Part shown: positions 18,549 through 26,409 of the stretch, in pieces
How the letters are laid out: every line of letters starts with the position of its first letter
Numbering within the stretch: the stretch's first letter is position 1
Source of the DNA: Clostridiales bacterium
GTDB lineage: Bacteria; Bacillota; Clostridia; Oscillospirales; CAG-382
Assembly (NCBI GenBank): GCA_003343885.1
Contig: QAKH01000021.1
Span: 1-55,915, forward strand
Direction of reading: 5' to 3'
DNA length: 55,915 bases
Made by a program: the position numbers and the translations under genes
Notes under the pieces: model-generated
The model's input: only the letters and a program-made list of their open reading frames with translations
What the model was told of the DNA's origin: nothing
Database searches by the model: none

Positions 18549-19712
18549 ATGTATAATATTAAACTTTTGAATAAGATTGCCGCTTGCGGTACATCTATGT
18601 TTAGCGATGATAAATATAACGTAGGCGAAAATGTTGAAAATCCTGACGCCATAATGGTACGTTCCGCAGCTATGCATGACATGGAGTTCGGCGGCGAATT
18701 GCTCGCAATCGCACGTGCTGGCGCCGGCGTAAACAATATTCCGATTGACAGATGCTCAGAAAAAGGAATCGTTGTTTTCAACACACCGGGAGCAAACGCA
18801 AACGCCGTAAAGGAACTTGCAGTAGCCGCTTTGCTTCTTGCTTCAAGAAAAATAGTTGACGGTATCGCATGGGCTCAGTCATTAGCCGGAAGCGAGGACG
18901 TCGCTAAGGCTGTCGAAAAAGGCAAGAGCGCATTTGTAGGACCTGAGCTTGCAGGAAAATCACTCGGTATCATCGGACTCGGAGCAATAGGCGCCCAGCT
19001 TGCAAACGTTGCAACTCACCTCGGAATGAAGGTGTACGGATACGATCCGTATATAACGGTTGACGCTGCATGGACGCTTTCAAAATCCGTAAACCGCGCA
19101 AAAACACTTGCGGCAATATACGAAAACTGTGATTACATATCAGTTCATGTTCCGTCTACTCCCGAAACTAAGGGAATGATAAATGAAACCTCTATTTCAT
19201 GCATGAAGGACGGAGTAAGAATTATAAACCTTGCAAGAGCAGACCTCGTTAATGCTGAGGCAGTAAAGAAAGCTTTGGCAGACGGCAAGGTCGCAAGCTA
19301 CGTTACCGACTTCCCGAACGAAGAGGTTATCGGCGTTCCCGGAATTATTACAATTCCGCATCTCGGCGCCTCCACTCCGGAATCTGAGGATAACTGCGCA
19401 GTAATGGCAGCTAACGAGCTTATAGATTACCTTGAAAGCGGAAATATAAAGAACAGCGTAAACTTCCCCGAAGCTGTTATTCCGCATACCGGAGATGTAA
19501 GACTTTGCATATTCCATAAGAATGTGCCGTCAATGGTTGCTCAGATTTCAACCATACTTTCAGATTCAAAAATCAACATTGAAAACATGATAAATTGTTC
19601 CAAGAAGGATAACGCATACACACTCATTGAAATAAACGGCGAACTTCCCACAGAAGCGCTTGATAAAATTTCAGCTTTGGAGAATATCATTCGTGTTCGC
19701 GTTATAAAGTAA
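18549..19712 (+). CDS. serA: D-3-phosphoglycerate dehydrogenase
   Basis: This enzyme oxidises 3-phosphoglycerate to 3-phosphohydroxypyruvate with NAD, the first step of serine synthesis. It has 387 residues. The Rossmann motif is LGIIGLGAIG near residue 139, the catalytic Arg context is INLARADLVN near residue 227, and the catalytic His lies in PHLGAST near residue 278. An ACT domain (RLCIFHKNVPSMVAQIS...INIENMINCSK) covers about residues 317-387 and in the family serves serine feedback control. It lacks the extra intervening domain of long SerA types. The start follows AAAGGG about eight bases upstream. It is co-oriented with serC, which makes its substrate partner. Confidence 0.96.
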   Translation: MYNIKLLNKIAACGTSMFSDDKYNVGENVENPDAIMVRSAAMHDMEFGGELLAIARAGAGVNNIPIDRCSEKGIVVFNTPGANANAVKELAVAALLLASRKIVDGIAWAQSLAGSEDVAKAVEKGKSAFVGPELAGKSLGIIGLGAIGAQLANVATHLGMKVYGYDPYITVDAAWTLSKSVNRAKTLAAIYENCDYISVHVPSTPETKGMINETSISCMKDGVRIINLARADLVNAEAVKKALADGKVASYVTDFPNEEVIGVPGIITIPHLGASTPESEDNCAVMAANELIDYLESGNIKNSVNFPEAVIPHTGDVRLCIFHKNVPSMVAQISTILSDSKINIENMINCSKKDNAYTLIEINGELPTEALDKISALENIIRVRVIK

Positions 19713-19739
19713 TTTTTTGGTTGTAAATATTTGTACCTC

Positions 19740-19784
19740 AAAAAAACCCGTGTTTCGCAATATCGGCGGAATACGGGTTTTTCT
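19740..19784. terminator. Bidirectional terminator between serA and the AraC gene
   Basis: AAAAACCCGT (19742-19751) pairs with ACGGGTTTTT (19773-19782). The A run before and the T run after the stem make it work on both strands, fitting the convergent serA and AraC-family genes. Confidence 0.85.
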
Positions 19785-19817
19785 TTGCATTAATTTAGAC
19801 AGATTTTCTTTTTTCTT

Positions 19818-20603
19818 TTATTTAGACGGATTTTCTCTTTTCTTCACCGAATTTTGACCAAAATGCTTCTTATACGTCTCGTAAAAGAATGACATGTTGT
19901 TGAACCCTGTGAAGTATGCCGCTTCGCTTACAGTACACTCTCCGCCTGAAATCAGCTTGTGAGCCTCTCCTATGCGCAAAGTGTTGCGGTAATCAATAAA
20001 TGATTTTCCTGTGTATTCCTTGAAAAGCTTTCTGAAATTTGATTCGCTCATGCCGCATAAATCAGCGTAATAACTTGTTTTTTCATTTTGAAAATAGTGT
20101 AGTTTTACTTCATTTATTGCGGCGGTGATTTTTGCGTATTTGGCAGGTATTGTTTCGTTATCCTTGCTTATTAAATAAAGAAGTTCGTATATTTTTGCGG
20201 CGAGCGTCAGCGTGTTTGTCATGTTGGAATTGTCAATCGACGAGAATATGCCGCTTATCTCCGTATTTTTATATATAGCAGGCTTTTGAAGATAGTCCGG
20301 CAGAGTGTCGCTTGAAACAATGTCAAATACCAATAGCTTCACGGTAGTCCCGTCAAGCGTATATCTGCTTGTGTACGGAATTTTCCGGGGCATAAAACAA
20401 AGTGCGCCGTGTTCGGCGATAAGGGCGCCGCCGCTCTCTCTTTCGGGAAAATAACTCATTTTGCCGGCTGCGGTAAAGATGAGAGAGTATTTGTCTTTGC
20501 CGTCCTTCATACGGCAGTAGCTGTCCTTGTTTCTTGTAAGATAAATGAAATCTATATTGTCGATATAATACCCGACCTTTCCGGCAAAGCGAATATCCTG
20601 CAT
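19818..20603 (-). CDS. AraC-family transcription regulator
   Basis: This is a 261-residue cytoplasmic regulator. The start is placed at the ATG at 20603 because AAGGAGA lies eight bases upstream; a longer reading frame to 20636 has no ribosome site. The N-terminal half is beta-rich, as in cupin sensor domains. The C-terminal ~100 residues hold the two helix-turn-helix units (YYADLCGMSESNFRKLFKEY and TVSEAAYFTGFNNMSFFYETYKK). It is divergent from the GH115-uxaC-SDR genes, so it is probably their sugar-responsive activator, with xylan- or glucuronate-derived oligosaccharide as the inferred ligand. The 171 bases to the GH115 start are very AT-rich and probably contain its operators, but I could not define a repeat unit there. 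Confidence 0.9.
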   Translation of the reverse strand: MQDIRFAGKVGYYIDNIDFIYLTRNKDSYCRMKDGKDKYSLIFTAAGKMSYFPERESGGALIAEHGALCFMPRKIPYTSRYTLDGTTVKLLVFDIVSSDTLPDYLQKPAIYKNTEISGIFSSIDNSNMTNTLTLAAKIYELLYLISKDNETIPAKYAKITAAINEVKLHYFQNEKTSYYADLCGMSESNFRKLFKEYTGKSFIDYRNTLRIGEAHKLISGGECTVSEAAYFTGFNNMSFFYETYKKHFGQNSVKKRENPSK

Positions 20604-20774
20604 GGAAAAATCTCCTTTCTGATTGTCAAATAGCATATAAAATAATCAAATATGATATAGTATTATTTTTTGTATATGTTATGATATATTATAAATAAAG
20701 CCATAAAACATGTCAATACCGAAAATCTCAGCGAATATAATAATAATCAAAAACCATATTAAAAGGGTGATAAT

Positions 20775-22745
20775 ATGTTTCTGTTGAACTCTGATAAATG
20801 TCCGGATATTTTCTGTAAAAATACAAACGAGTATGTGCGCCTTGCATTGCTTGACTTGATAGATGACTTTGCTCTTGTAAGCGTACAATCGGCAAAACCG
20901 TCTTTTGCAAATACAATGACTGAACATTGCATAGTTGTTGAGCAAAACTGCTTATCTTCGGAGGAAGCCGTAAATGACGAGAGCTTTTCGATAAAAATCG
21001 AGGGCGAAAGAATGTACATAAACGCACCCGGGTATCTCGGAAGCATGTGGGCGATTTATACCGTAAGCGAAAAAATGTTAGGGATAAATCCCTGCTATCC
21101 GTTTTGCGATCTTGAGCCGGAAAAACATAAAACTTTGAATGTGTCTGACTGTTATATCAAGGACAGACCAAGTGGTTTTGGGTTCAGAGGAATATTTATA
21201 AACGACGAGGATCTGCTTTCCGCATGGAAAACGCCCGGAGGTATGAGGCATATCGACTACCCTTTCTACACTTTTGTAATTCCTGAGAGCGTTGCCGATA
21301 TGATAGTGCGTACCGCTCTAAGGCTGAAACTCAATTTAGTGATACCGGCGTCATTTTTGGACATTGATAATCCATGCGAAAGACTGGTCGCGAAGTGCGT
21401 AAGCCGACGGGGTATATTCCTGTCACAGCACCATGTCGAACCTGTCGGCGTTTCGGCATACACCTTTGAAAACTATTGCCGCAAACACGCAAAAAGCGGA
21501 ACCTTCTCATACATGGAAAATCCTCAGCTTCTTGAGGAGGTTTGGGAATACTACGCCGAAAAATGGGCAGAGTTTGAAAATGTCGTGTGGCAGACGGGAC
21601 TGCGGGGCAAAGGCGACAGACCGGTCTGGCAGAACGATGTTCCGACAGAAGAGGAACTCGGAAATTACGGAAAATTTATTTCCGGCGCCGTAAAAAAGCA
21701 AAGAGAAATAATTGACAGAGTAACCAAGTCAAAGGCAAGGCACTTTACCTCAACGCTCTGGATGGAAGGCTCGGAACTCATGCAAAAAGGTCTTCTCGAT
21801 ATACCGGAAGACAATATAGTTGTTTTTTCCGACAACGGAACAGCTCAGATGTTCGGTAAGGATTTTCACGGCATCGCACGCAGTATTAAGCAGAAACGGG
21901 GAATATATTACCACATACAGTACTGGGGTGACGGTCCGCACCTTGCGCCGCTTACGGGCGTGGATAAACTTTACTATAACATAAAGCTTGCCTATGATAA
22001 AGGAGATACATCGTATATCATTTTAAATACTTCAAACATAAGAGAGTTTACATATGAGCTTGCGGCATATGCGAAAATGACGTGGAATACACAAAGCTTT
22101 TCAACCGAGGGGTACGGGAATGAGTATGCCGCATATTTTGGAGACAAAGCGGCGCAGGTGAAAGAGGCGGTTCGTGAGTATTACGAAAGTATAGGCGAAG
22201 CAGACGCGTCGTACCTTGTTTCTGACGGATTCAGATGGTTTAACTTTAATCCGGACGAAAACAGCGGTAAAATTAAGAATTTTACCCTAAAGGACGGATA
22301 TATAGCATCTCTTGGAAGAAATCTTGCGGATAATTTTAAAAAAGAGCCGGAATATGTGAAAAAGCACGAGATGTTTTACGGCATTTTGCAAAACTCTGCA
22401 AAAAGCTACGCAAAAGCGTTTGAAAAATTTGAAAGCATATCCGATACCCTTACCGAACGGCAAAAAAAGCATTTTACGGCTAAATGGCTGTGTCATGCTT
22501 ATACCATGAGCAGACTTACCGAATGGTATTTGCTGTTGTTCCAGGCAAAAAAAGCGTATGACAGGCGTGAACAAAGCGATAATGTTACCGAGCTTCTTGA
22601 AAGAGCCTGTCAATGCCTTGAAAAACTGCTTGAGTACAGAAAACGTGCGGAGTACGGTATTTTTGAAAATTGGTACAGAGGCGAAATAAAAATAAATATA
22701 AAAAACTGCCTTGCCTGCACGCTCCGTCTTCTCGGCAGAACGTAA
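20775..22745 (+). CDS. GH115-like alpha-glucuronidase
   Basis: This is a 656-residue cytoplasmic enzyme without a signal peptide. GH115 enzymes remove (4-O-methyl)glucuronic acid from xylan and its oligomers. Family features are visible: an N-terminal mixed domain ending GYLGSMWAIYTVSEKMLGI, the start of the barrel with GFRGIFINDED near residue 139, LRLKLNLVIPASF near residue 180, SQHHVEPVG near residue 218 and GLRGKGDRPVW near residue 275. The last matches the GH115 RGDGDE region, with K in place of D. It is shorter than many GH115 proteins (about 800 or more residues), so C-terminal accessory domains appear absent. The location next to uxaC supports release of glucuronate. The specificity remains inferred. 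Confidence 0.75.
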   Translation: MFLLNSDKCPDIFCKNTNEYVRLALLDLIDDFALVSVQSAKPSFANTMTEHCIVVEQNCLSSEEAVNDESFSIKIEGERMYINAPGYLGSMWAIYTVSEKMLGINPCYPFCDLEPEKHKTLNVSDCYIKDRPSGFGFRGIFINDEDLLSAWKTPGGMRHIDYPFYTFVIPESVADMIVRTALRLKLNLVIPASFLDIDNPCERLVAKCVSRRGIFLSQHHVEPVGVSAYTFENYCRKHAKSGTFSYMENPQLLEEVWEYYAEKWAEFENVVWQTGLRGKGDRPVWQNDVPTEEELGNYGKFISGAVKKQREIIDRVTKSKARHFTSTLWMEGSELMQKGLLDIPEDNIVVFSDNGTAQMFGKDFHGIARSIKQKRGIYYHIQYWGDGPHLAPLTGVDKLYYNIKLAYDKGDTSYIILNTSNIREFTYELAAYAKMTWNTQSFSTEGYGNEYAAYFGDKAAQVKEAVREYYESIGEADASYLVSDGFRWFNFNPDENSGKIKNFTLKDGYIASLGRNLADNFKKEPEYVKKHEMFYGILQNSAKSYAKAFEKFESISDTLTERQKKHFTAKWLCHAYTMSRLTEWYLLLFQAKKAYDRREQSDNVTELLERACQCLEKLLEYRKRAEYGIFENWYRGEIKINIKNCLACTLRLLGRT

Positions 22746-22842
22746 ACAGAAATAAGTAAACAGAAATACAAAGAATAAAAAAACAGTGAAGAAGAGTAAA
22801 AAGCGTTAAGAAAAAACGCCGAAAGGAGACAAGGTTTAAAAA

Positions 22843-24348
22843 ATGAAAAAAGATTTTCTGTTGAGAAACGACACGGCGAAAAAGCTGTACGAATACGCAG
22901 GCACTTTGCCGGTAATAGATTTTCATAACCACTTGTCACTCGATGATATAAGAAACGGCAAACGGTTTACGGACATATATGAGCTGTGGATAAAACCAGA
23001 TCCATACAAGCACAGGGCAATGAGAATGTGCGGATTGCCGGAAAAGTATATTACGGGAAGCGCACCCGAAAGGGAGAAGTTTTGCGCATGGTGCTCCGTT
23101 TTGCCAAAGCTTACGGGAAATCCGCTGTATCACTGGTCGGTAATGGAGCTTGAAGCGGTACTTGGGAAAGACAATTTTGACTTTCCAAGCCGTGAAAACG
23201 CCCTTGAAATATATGAAAAGGCAAATCATGTACTTAGTGAAAAGGAAATATCCGTAAAAACATTGCTCGATAAATTCGGCGTACGCTTCGCAAGTCCCTG
23301 TGCGTCGGTAACGGACGATATTTCATTTTTTGACGCGTCCTGTCAGACAACTTTTGATACTTTTTCTTATTACACATCTGCTTATCACACATCTTCTTAT
23401 AACACGTCTTCTTATCCCACAATTTCTGATGAAGCGTCAGGTGTGGTTCTCGCTCCGTCGTTGAGGGCGGACGATATATTGGCGCCGAGTCCGGACTTTG
23501 TACAAAGATTGTCTGACATATCTGGTGTGAGCATAAAAGATATGTCAGATTTTAAAGAGGCGGTAAAAGCAAGGCTTGAACACTTTAAGCGTGCCGGCTG
23601 TGTTTTTGCCGATATTGCCCTTGATAACGGATTTGAGTACTTTGAGGACGACGGTAAAAACGAGGAGCGGTTTGAGCGTGTGTTGAACGGCGAAGCCGAA
23701 ACGCTTAAGAAGTCTGATAAAGCACGTCTGTTTTCATATCTTTTGACTTTTGTTTGCCGGCAGTGCTCGGAGTTTGGCTTTGTACTTCAGCTGCATATCG
23801 GCGCACAAAGATATACAAGCACTTACTTAAGAAAAACAGCCGGCGCCGCAGGAGGGTATGCCTGTATAGGAAACTGCGTAAATATTTTGTCGCTCACACG
23901 GCTTTTTGATACGCTTGAAAGCCTTGAATCCGGGCTTGCCAAGACGGTAATATATACGTTAAACCCTGCTGACAATGCAGCCGTATCGGTCCTTTCCGGT
24001 TCGTACGCAAAAGACGGAGTTTCGGGACTTATAACGCAGGGAGCGGCATGGTGGTGGTGCGATCATGAGTACGGAATACGTGAAATGCTGAAAAACACGG
24101 CGAATTATGGACTGTTGTATAATTTTATCGGCATGACCACCGATTCAAGGAGTTTTCTTTCATTTGTCCGGCACGATTATTTCAGGAGAATACTTTGCGG
24201 CTTTCTCGGTGAAATGTATGAAAGAGGAGAAATATTAAACGGTTACGAAGAATTAAAACACCTTGTCGGACGAATGTGTTATCAAAACGCAAGAAATCAG
24301 ATTATGAAGAGCGAAATAATAAAAGGGGAGTACGATTATGAGTTTTGA
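22843..24348 (+). CDS. uxaC: Glucuronate isomerase
   Basis: UxaC interconverts D-glucuronate and D-fructuronate (and galacturonate and tagaturonate). The metal-binding motif DFHNHLS lies near residue 26. ELWIKPDPYKHRAMRMCG, the LHIGAQR motif near residue 323 and WWWCDHEYGIREML near residue 404 are family features. The length (501) is slightly above the usual ~470. The excess includes four in-frame copies of a 5-residue SYxTS unit at residues 175-194. It begins about 98 bases after the GH115 stop with AAAGGAG upstream, and overlaps the following SDR gene by 11 bases. Confidence 0.93.
   Translation: MKKDFLLRNDTAKKLYEYAGTLPVIDFHNHLSLDDIRNGKRFTDIYELWIKPDPYKHRAMRMCGLPEKYITGSAPEREKFCAWCSVLPKLTGNPLYHWSVMELEAVLGKDNFDFPSRENALEIYEKANHVLSEKEISVKTLLDKFGVRFASPCASVTDDISFFDASCQTTFDTFSYYTSAYHTSSYNTSSYPTISDEASGVVLAPSLRADDILAPSPDFVQRLSDISGVSIKDMSDFKEAVKARLEHFKRAGCVFADIALDNGFEYFEDDGKNEERFERVLNGEAETLKKSDKARLFSYLLTFVCRQCSEFGFVLQLHIGAQRYTSTYLRKTAGAAGGYACIGNCVNILSLTRLFDTLESLESGLAKTVIYTLNPADNAAVSVLSGSYAKDGVSGLITQGAAWWWCDHEYGIREMLKNTANYGLLYNFIGMTTDSRSFLSFVRHDYFRRILCGFLGEMYERGEILNGYEELKHLVGRMCYQNARNQIMKSEIIKGEYDYEF
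23365..23424 (+). repeat. 15-bp tandem repeat inside uxaC (4 units)
   Basis: Four consecutive 15-base units of the form TCTTATNNCACATCT lie in frame at 23365, 23380, 23395 and 23410. They encode SYYTS-AYHTS-SYNTS-SYPTI. The second and third units differ mainly at the third codon, and the fourth is decayed. Confidence 0.9.
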
Positions 24349-25183
24349 GGGAAAAACAGCGGTTATAACGGGAGCCGGCGGCACGCTTTGCAGTGAGATT
24401 GCCGTTGCTTTGGCAAAAGACGGAGTAAAAACAGTGCTTGTCGGGCGCACATCTCAAAAGCTTGAACTTACTGCGGATAAAATTGAGAAATCCGGCGGTG
24501 TGTCAGCTTTTGTTTATCCGTGCGATGTGACCGATAGAGAAGCGGTAAAGGAGCTTGCAGGAAGGCTTGAAAAGGAAGGCGTTAGCTGTGATTATCTGAT
24601 AAACGGGGCAGGGGGTAACGATTCAAAGGCAATGCCCACTCTTACGTCTTTTGACGAGAGGGAGCTTAAAGGAACGCTTCCCGAGTCGGAACGGGGACTT
24701 TTTGACATAGATACGGGAATTTTTGAAAAGGTGATTATAACAAACACCATGGGCTCAGTTATACCGATAATTGAGTTTTCAAAGCAGATGATACGCAAAG
24801 GCTCCGGAAGTATTGTCAATTTTGCCTCCATGAACAGCTATTGTCCGCTTACAAGGTGTTTCGCTTATGCCATGAGCAAAGCGGCGGTGTGCAGTATGAC
24901 GCAGTCGTTTGCGGCGTACCTTGCGCCGTCCGGTGTCAGGGTAAATGCTGTTGCTCCGGGATTTATGGTTAACGAGAGAAGTAAAAACTATCTTGGGACG
25001 GTAGAGGATGGGCTTACAAAGCGAGGAGAAAGCGTTATAGCGCATACGCCGATGAAACGCTTCGGAAAAGCGGATGACATTGTCGGGTGCGTAAAATGGC
25101 TGCTTGACGATGATGCGTCAGGTTTTGTTACGGGCATCACCGTGCCGGTTGACGGCGGATTTTTAACCCTTAGCGGAGTTTAA
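24338..25183 (+). CDS. SDR-family D-mannonate oxidoreductase (fructuronate reductase, YjmF/UxuB-like)
   Basis: This 281-residue short-chain dehydrogenase has the N-terminal cofactor motif VITGAGGTLCSEIA, an NxAG equivalent INGAGGND near residue 90, a catalytic Ser/Asn region NFASMNSY and the YAMSKAA Tyr/Lys pair near residue 177. The C-terminal VTGITVPVDGGF is typical. It overlaps uxaC by 11 bases and has GGGGAG upstream. Its place directly after uxaC and its length match the SDR fructuronate reductases of Firmicutes such as B. subtilis YjmF. The likely reaction is D-fructuronate to D-mannonate with NAD(P)H. Substrate is inferred from context. Confidence 0.85.
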   Translation: MSFEGKTAVITGAGGTLCSEIAVALAKDGVKTVLVGRTSQKLELTADKIEKSGGVSAFVYPCDVTDREAVKELAGRLEKEGVSCDYLINGAGGNDSKAMPTLTSFDERELKGTLPESERGLFDIDTGIFEKVIITNTMGSVIPIIEFSKQMIRKGSGSIVNFASMNSYCPLTRCFAYAMSKAAVCSMTQSFAAYLAPSGVRVNAVAPGFMVNERSKNYLGTVEDGLTKRGESVIAHTPMKRFGKADDIVGCVKWLLDDDASGFVTGITVPVDGGFLTLSGV

Positions 25184-25228
25184 CGAACTGCAATTAAGCC
25201 TTACGAGGATAGGATACTATGGGGCTCT

Positions 25229-25324
25229 GCCCCAAACCCCGTCCGCTTTTTTAGAAAAAGCGGAGGAAAAACAATGTTTTACCGCAAAGCACCCCACTCA
25301 CTCCGTTCGTGCGATACTTTGCGG
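25229..25324. repeat. Palindromic modules downstream of the SDR gene
   Basis: Three palindromes follow each other: GGGGCTCTGCCCC (25231-25240 region), CCGCTTTTT-TA-GAAAAAGCGG (25243-25263) and CCGCAAAG...CTTTGCGG (25282-25324). The last has an inner GCAC/GTGC stem. The second could end transcription of the uronate genes. Such GC-palindromes with T/A-rich hairpins are common as intergenic repeats in gut Clostridia. Confidence 0.6.
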
Positions 25325-25374
25325 CTAATTCTTATTAATAAAGACAGCAAACAAAAACCCATTATAACAAAAAC

Positions 25375-25720
25375 TCAAAAATTTCACAAAAACACTGATG
25401 TGTCAGCCCGCAGTCGCTGAGATGTAAAGAAAAACAGCGCTTTTTTGCGTTTCCACATACTGTGGAATTTCAGGTATCGCCGTCAAATCTCAAAAATTTG
25501 ACGGCGCAGGGAGTCCAGAGGGCAAAGTCCTCTGGTGTACTTTTTTGGTACTTTTTTCGTACAGCCGAAAAAAGTGCGGCAGCAATGTGCCGCTTCAACT
25601 TTCGCGAACAAGCAAGAGAAAATAACAAATTAAATCTTTCGCGAAAACATGCCCGTTTGACTGTCATAAATTCAAGCAGTCAAACTCAGTCGAACGCCAA
25701 AACCCCATTTAACTAAAACT
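25375..25720 (+). repeat. 346-bp palindrome-rich tandem repeat, copy A
   Basis: This is the first of three head-to-tail copies at a 346-base period. It holds at least six inverted repeats: TTCCACA/TGTGGAA (25451-25467), CGCCGTCAAAT/ATTTGACGGCG (25478-25506), CCAGAGG/CCTCTGG (25514-25535), CTTTTTTCG...CGAAAAAAG within 25537-25575, GCGGCA/TGCCGC (25576-25593) and GTTTGACTG/CAGTCAAAC (25655-25685). No credible coding sequence is seen. The first ~75 bases are diverged from copy B. Confidence 0.9.
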
Positions 25721-26066
25721 AAAAATTTTCATAAAACTCTGCCTGTGTCAGCCCCATGTTGATATGGCAAAAAAACAAAATGCGTTTTCTTGCGTTTCCG
25801 CCATACTGCGGAATTTCAGGTATCGCCGTCAAATCTCAAAAATTTGACGGCGCAGGGAGTCCAGAGGGCAAAGTCCTCTGGTGTACTTTTTTGGTACTTT
25901 TTTCGTACAGCCGAAAAAAGTGCGGCAGCAATGTGCCGCTTCAACTTTCGCGAACAAGCAAGAGAAAATAACAAATTAAATCTTTCGCGAAAACATGCCC
26001 GTTTGACTGCCATAAATTCAAGCAGTCAAACTCAGTCGAACGCCGAACCACCATTTAACTAAAACT
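25721..26066 (+). repeat. 346-bp palindrome-rich tandem repeat, copy B
   Basis: This copy is nearly identical to copy A from about 25815 onward, with only scattered differences (for example GTCATAA versus GCCATAA). The first hairpin is TTCCGC/GCGGAA (25796-25813) instead of TTCCACA/TGTGGAA, so both arms changed together. All other palindromes are kept. Confidence 0.9.
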
Positions 26067-26267
26067 AAAAATTTTCATAAGACTCTGCCTGTGTTAGCCC
26101 CATGTTGATATGGCAAAAAAACAGAATGCGTTTTCTTGCGTTTCCGCCATACTGCGGAATTTCAAGTATCGCCGTCAAATCTCAAAAATTTGACGGCGCA
26201 GGGAGTCCAGAGGGCTGCGCCCTATGGTGTACTTTTTTGGTACTTTTTTCGTACAGCCGAAAAAAGT
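26067..26267 (+). repeat. 346-bp repeat, partial copy C
   Basis: The copy matches B through the first hairpin (26142-26159) and the CGCCGTCAAAT palindrome. The next palindrome is then replaced by AGGGCTGCGCCCT. It stops matching right after the GAAAAAAGT module at 26267, so the distal ~145 bases of the unit are missing. Confidence 0.85.
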
Positions 26268-26289
26268 ACATTCCGTTCCCTTCCAATGA

Positions 26290-26357
26290 GAGTCATGAGG
26301 GCTTGCAAGCCCTCCGCGTACTTTTTTGGCACCTTTTTTCGTACGAGCGAAAAAAGT
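26290..26357 (+). repeat. Extra palindrome plus fourth GTACTTTTTT module
   Basis: The perfect palindrome GAGGGCTTGCAAGCCCTC is followed by a fourth, slightly diverged copy of the module GTACTTTTTTGGYAC...GAAAAAAGT (26318-26357). The other copies are at 25537-25575, 25883-25921 and 26229-26267. In each case the module follows a GC palindrome. It lies just before the GH39 ribosome site. Confidence 0.8.
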
Positions 26358-26409
26358 GTAGTATATCCCACAATAATTACCAGCATGAATTGTAAGGAGA
26401 AGTAAAATT

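Noticed and set aside
25375..26267. CRISPR-like array
   Set aside because: The period is 346 bases with no short direct repeats separated by unique spacers, and no cas genes are nearby.
25462..26405. Near-identical short reading frames of 84-97 aa in the 346-bp repeats
   Set aside because: They arise because the repeat is duplicated. They lack ribosome sites and run through the palindromes in several frames and on both strands.
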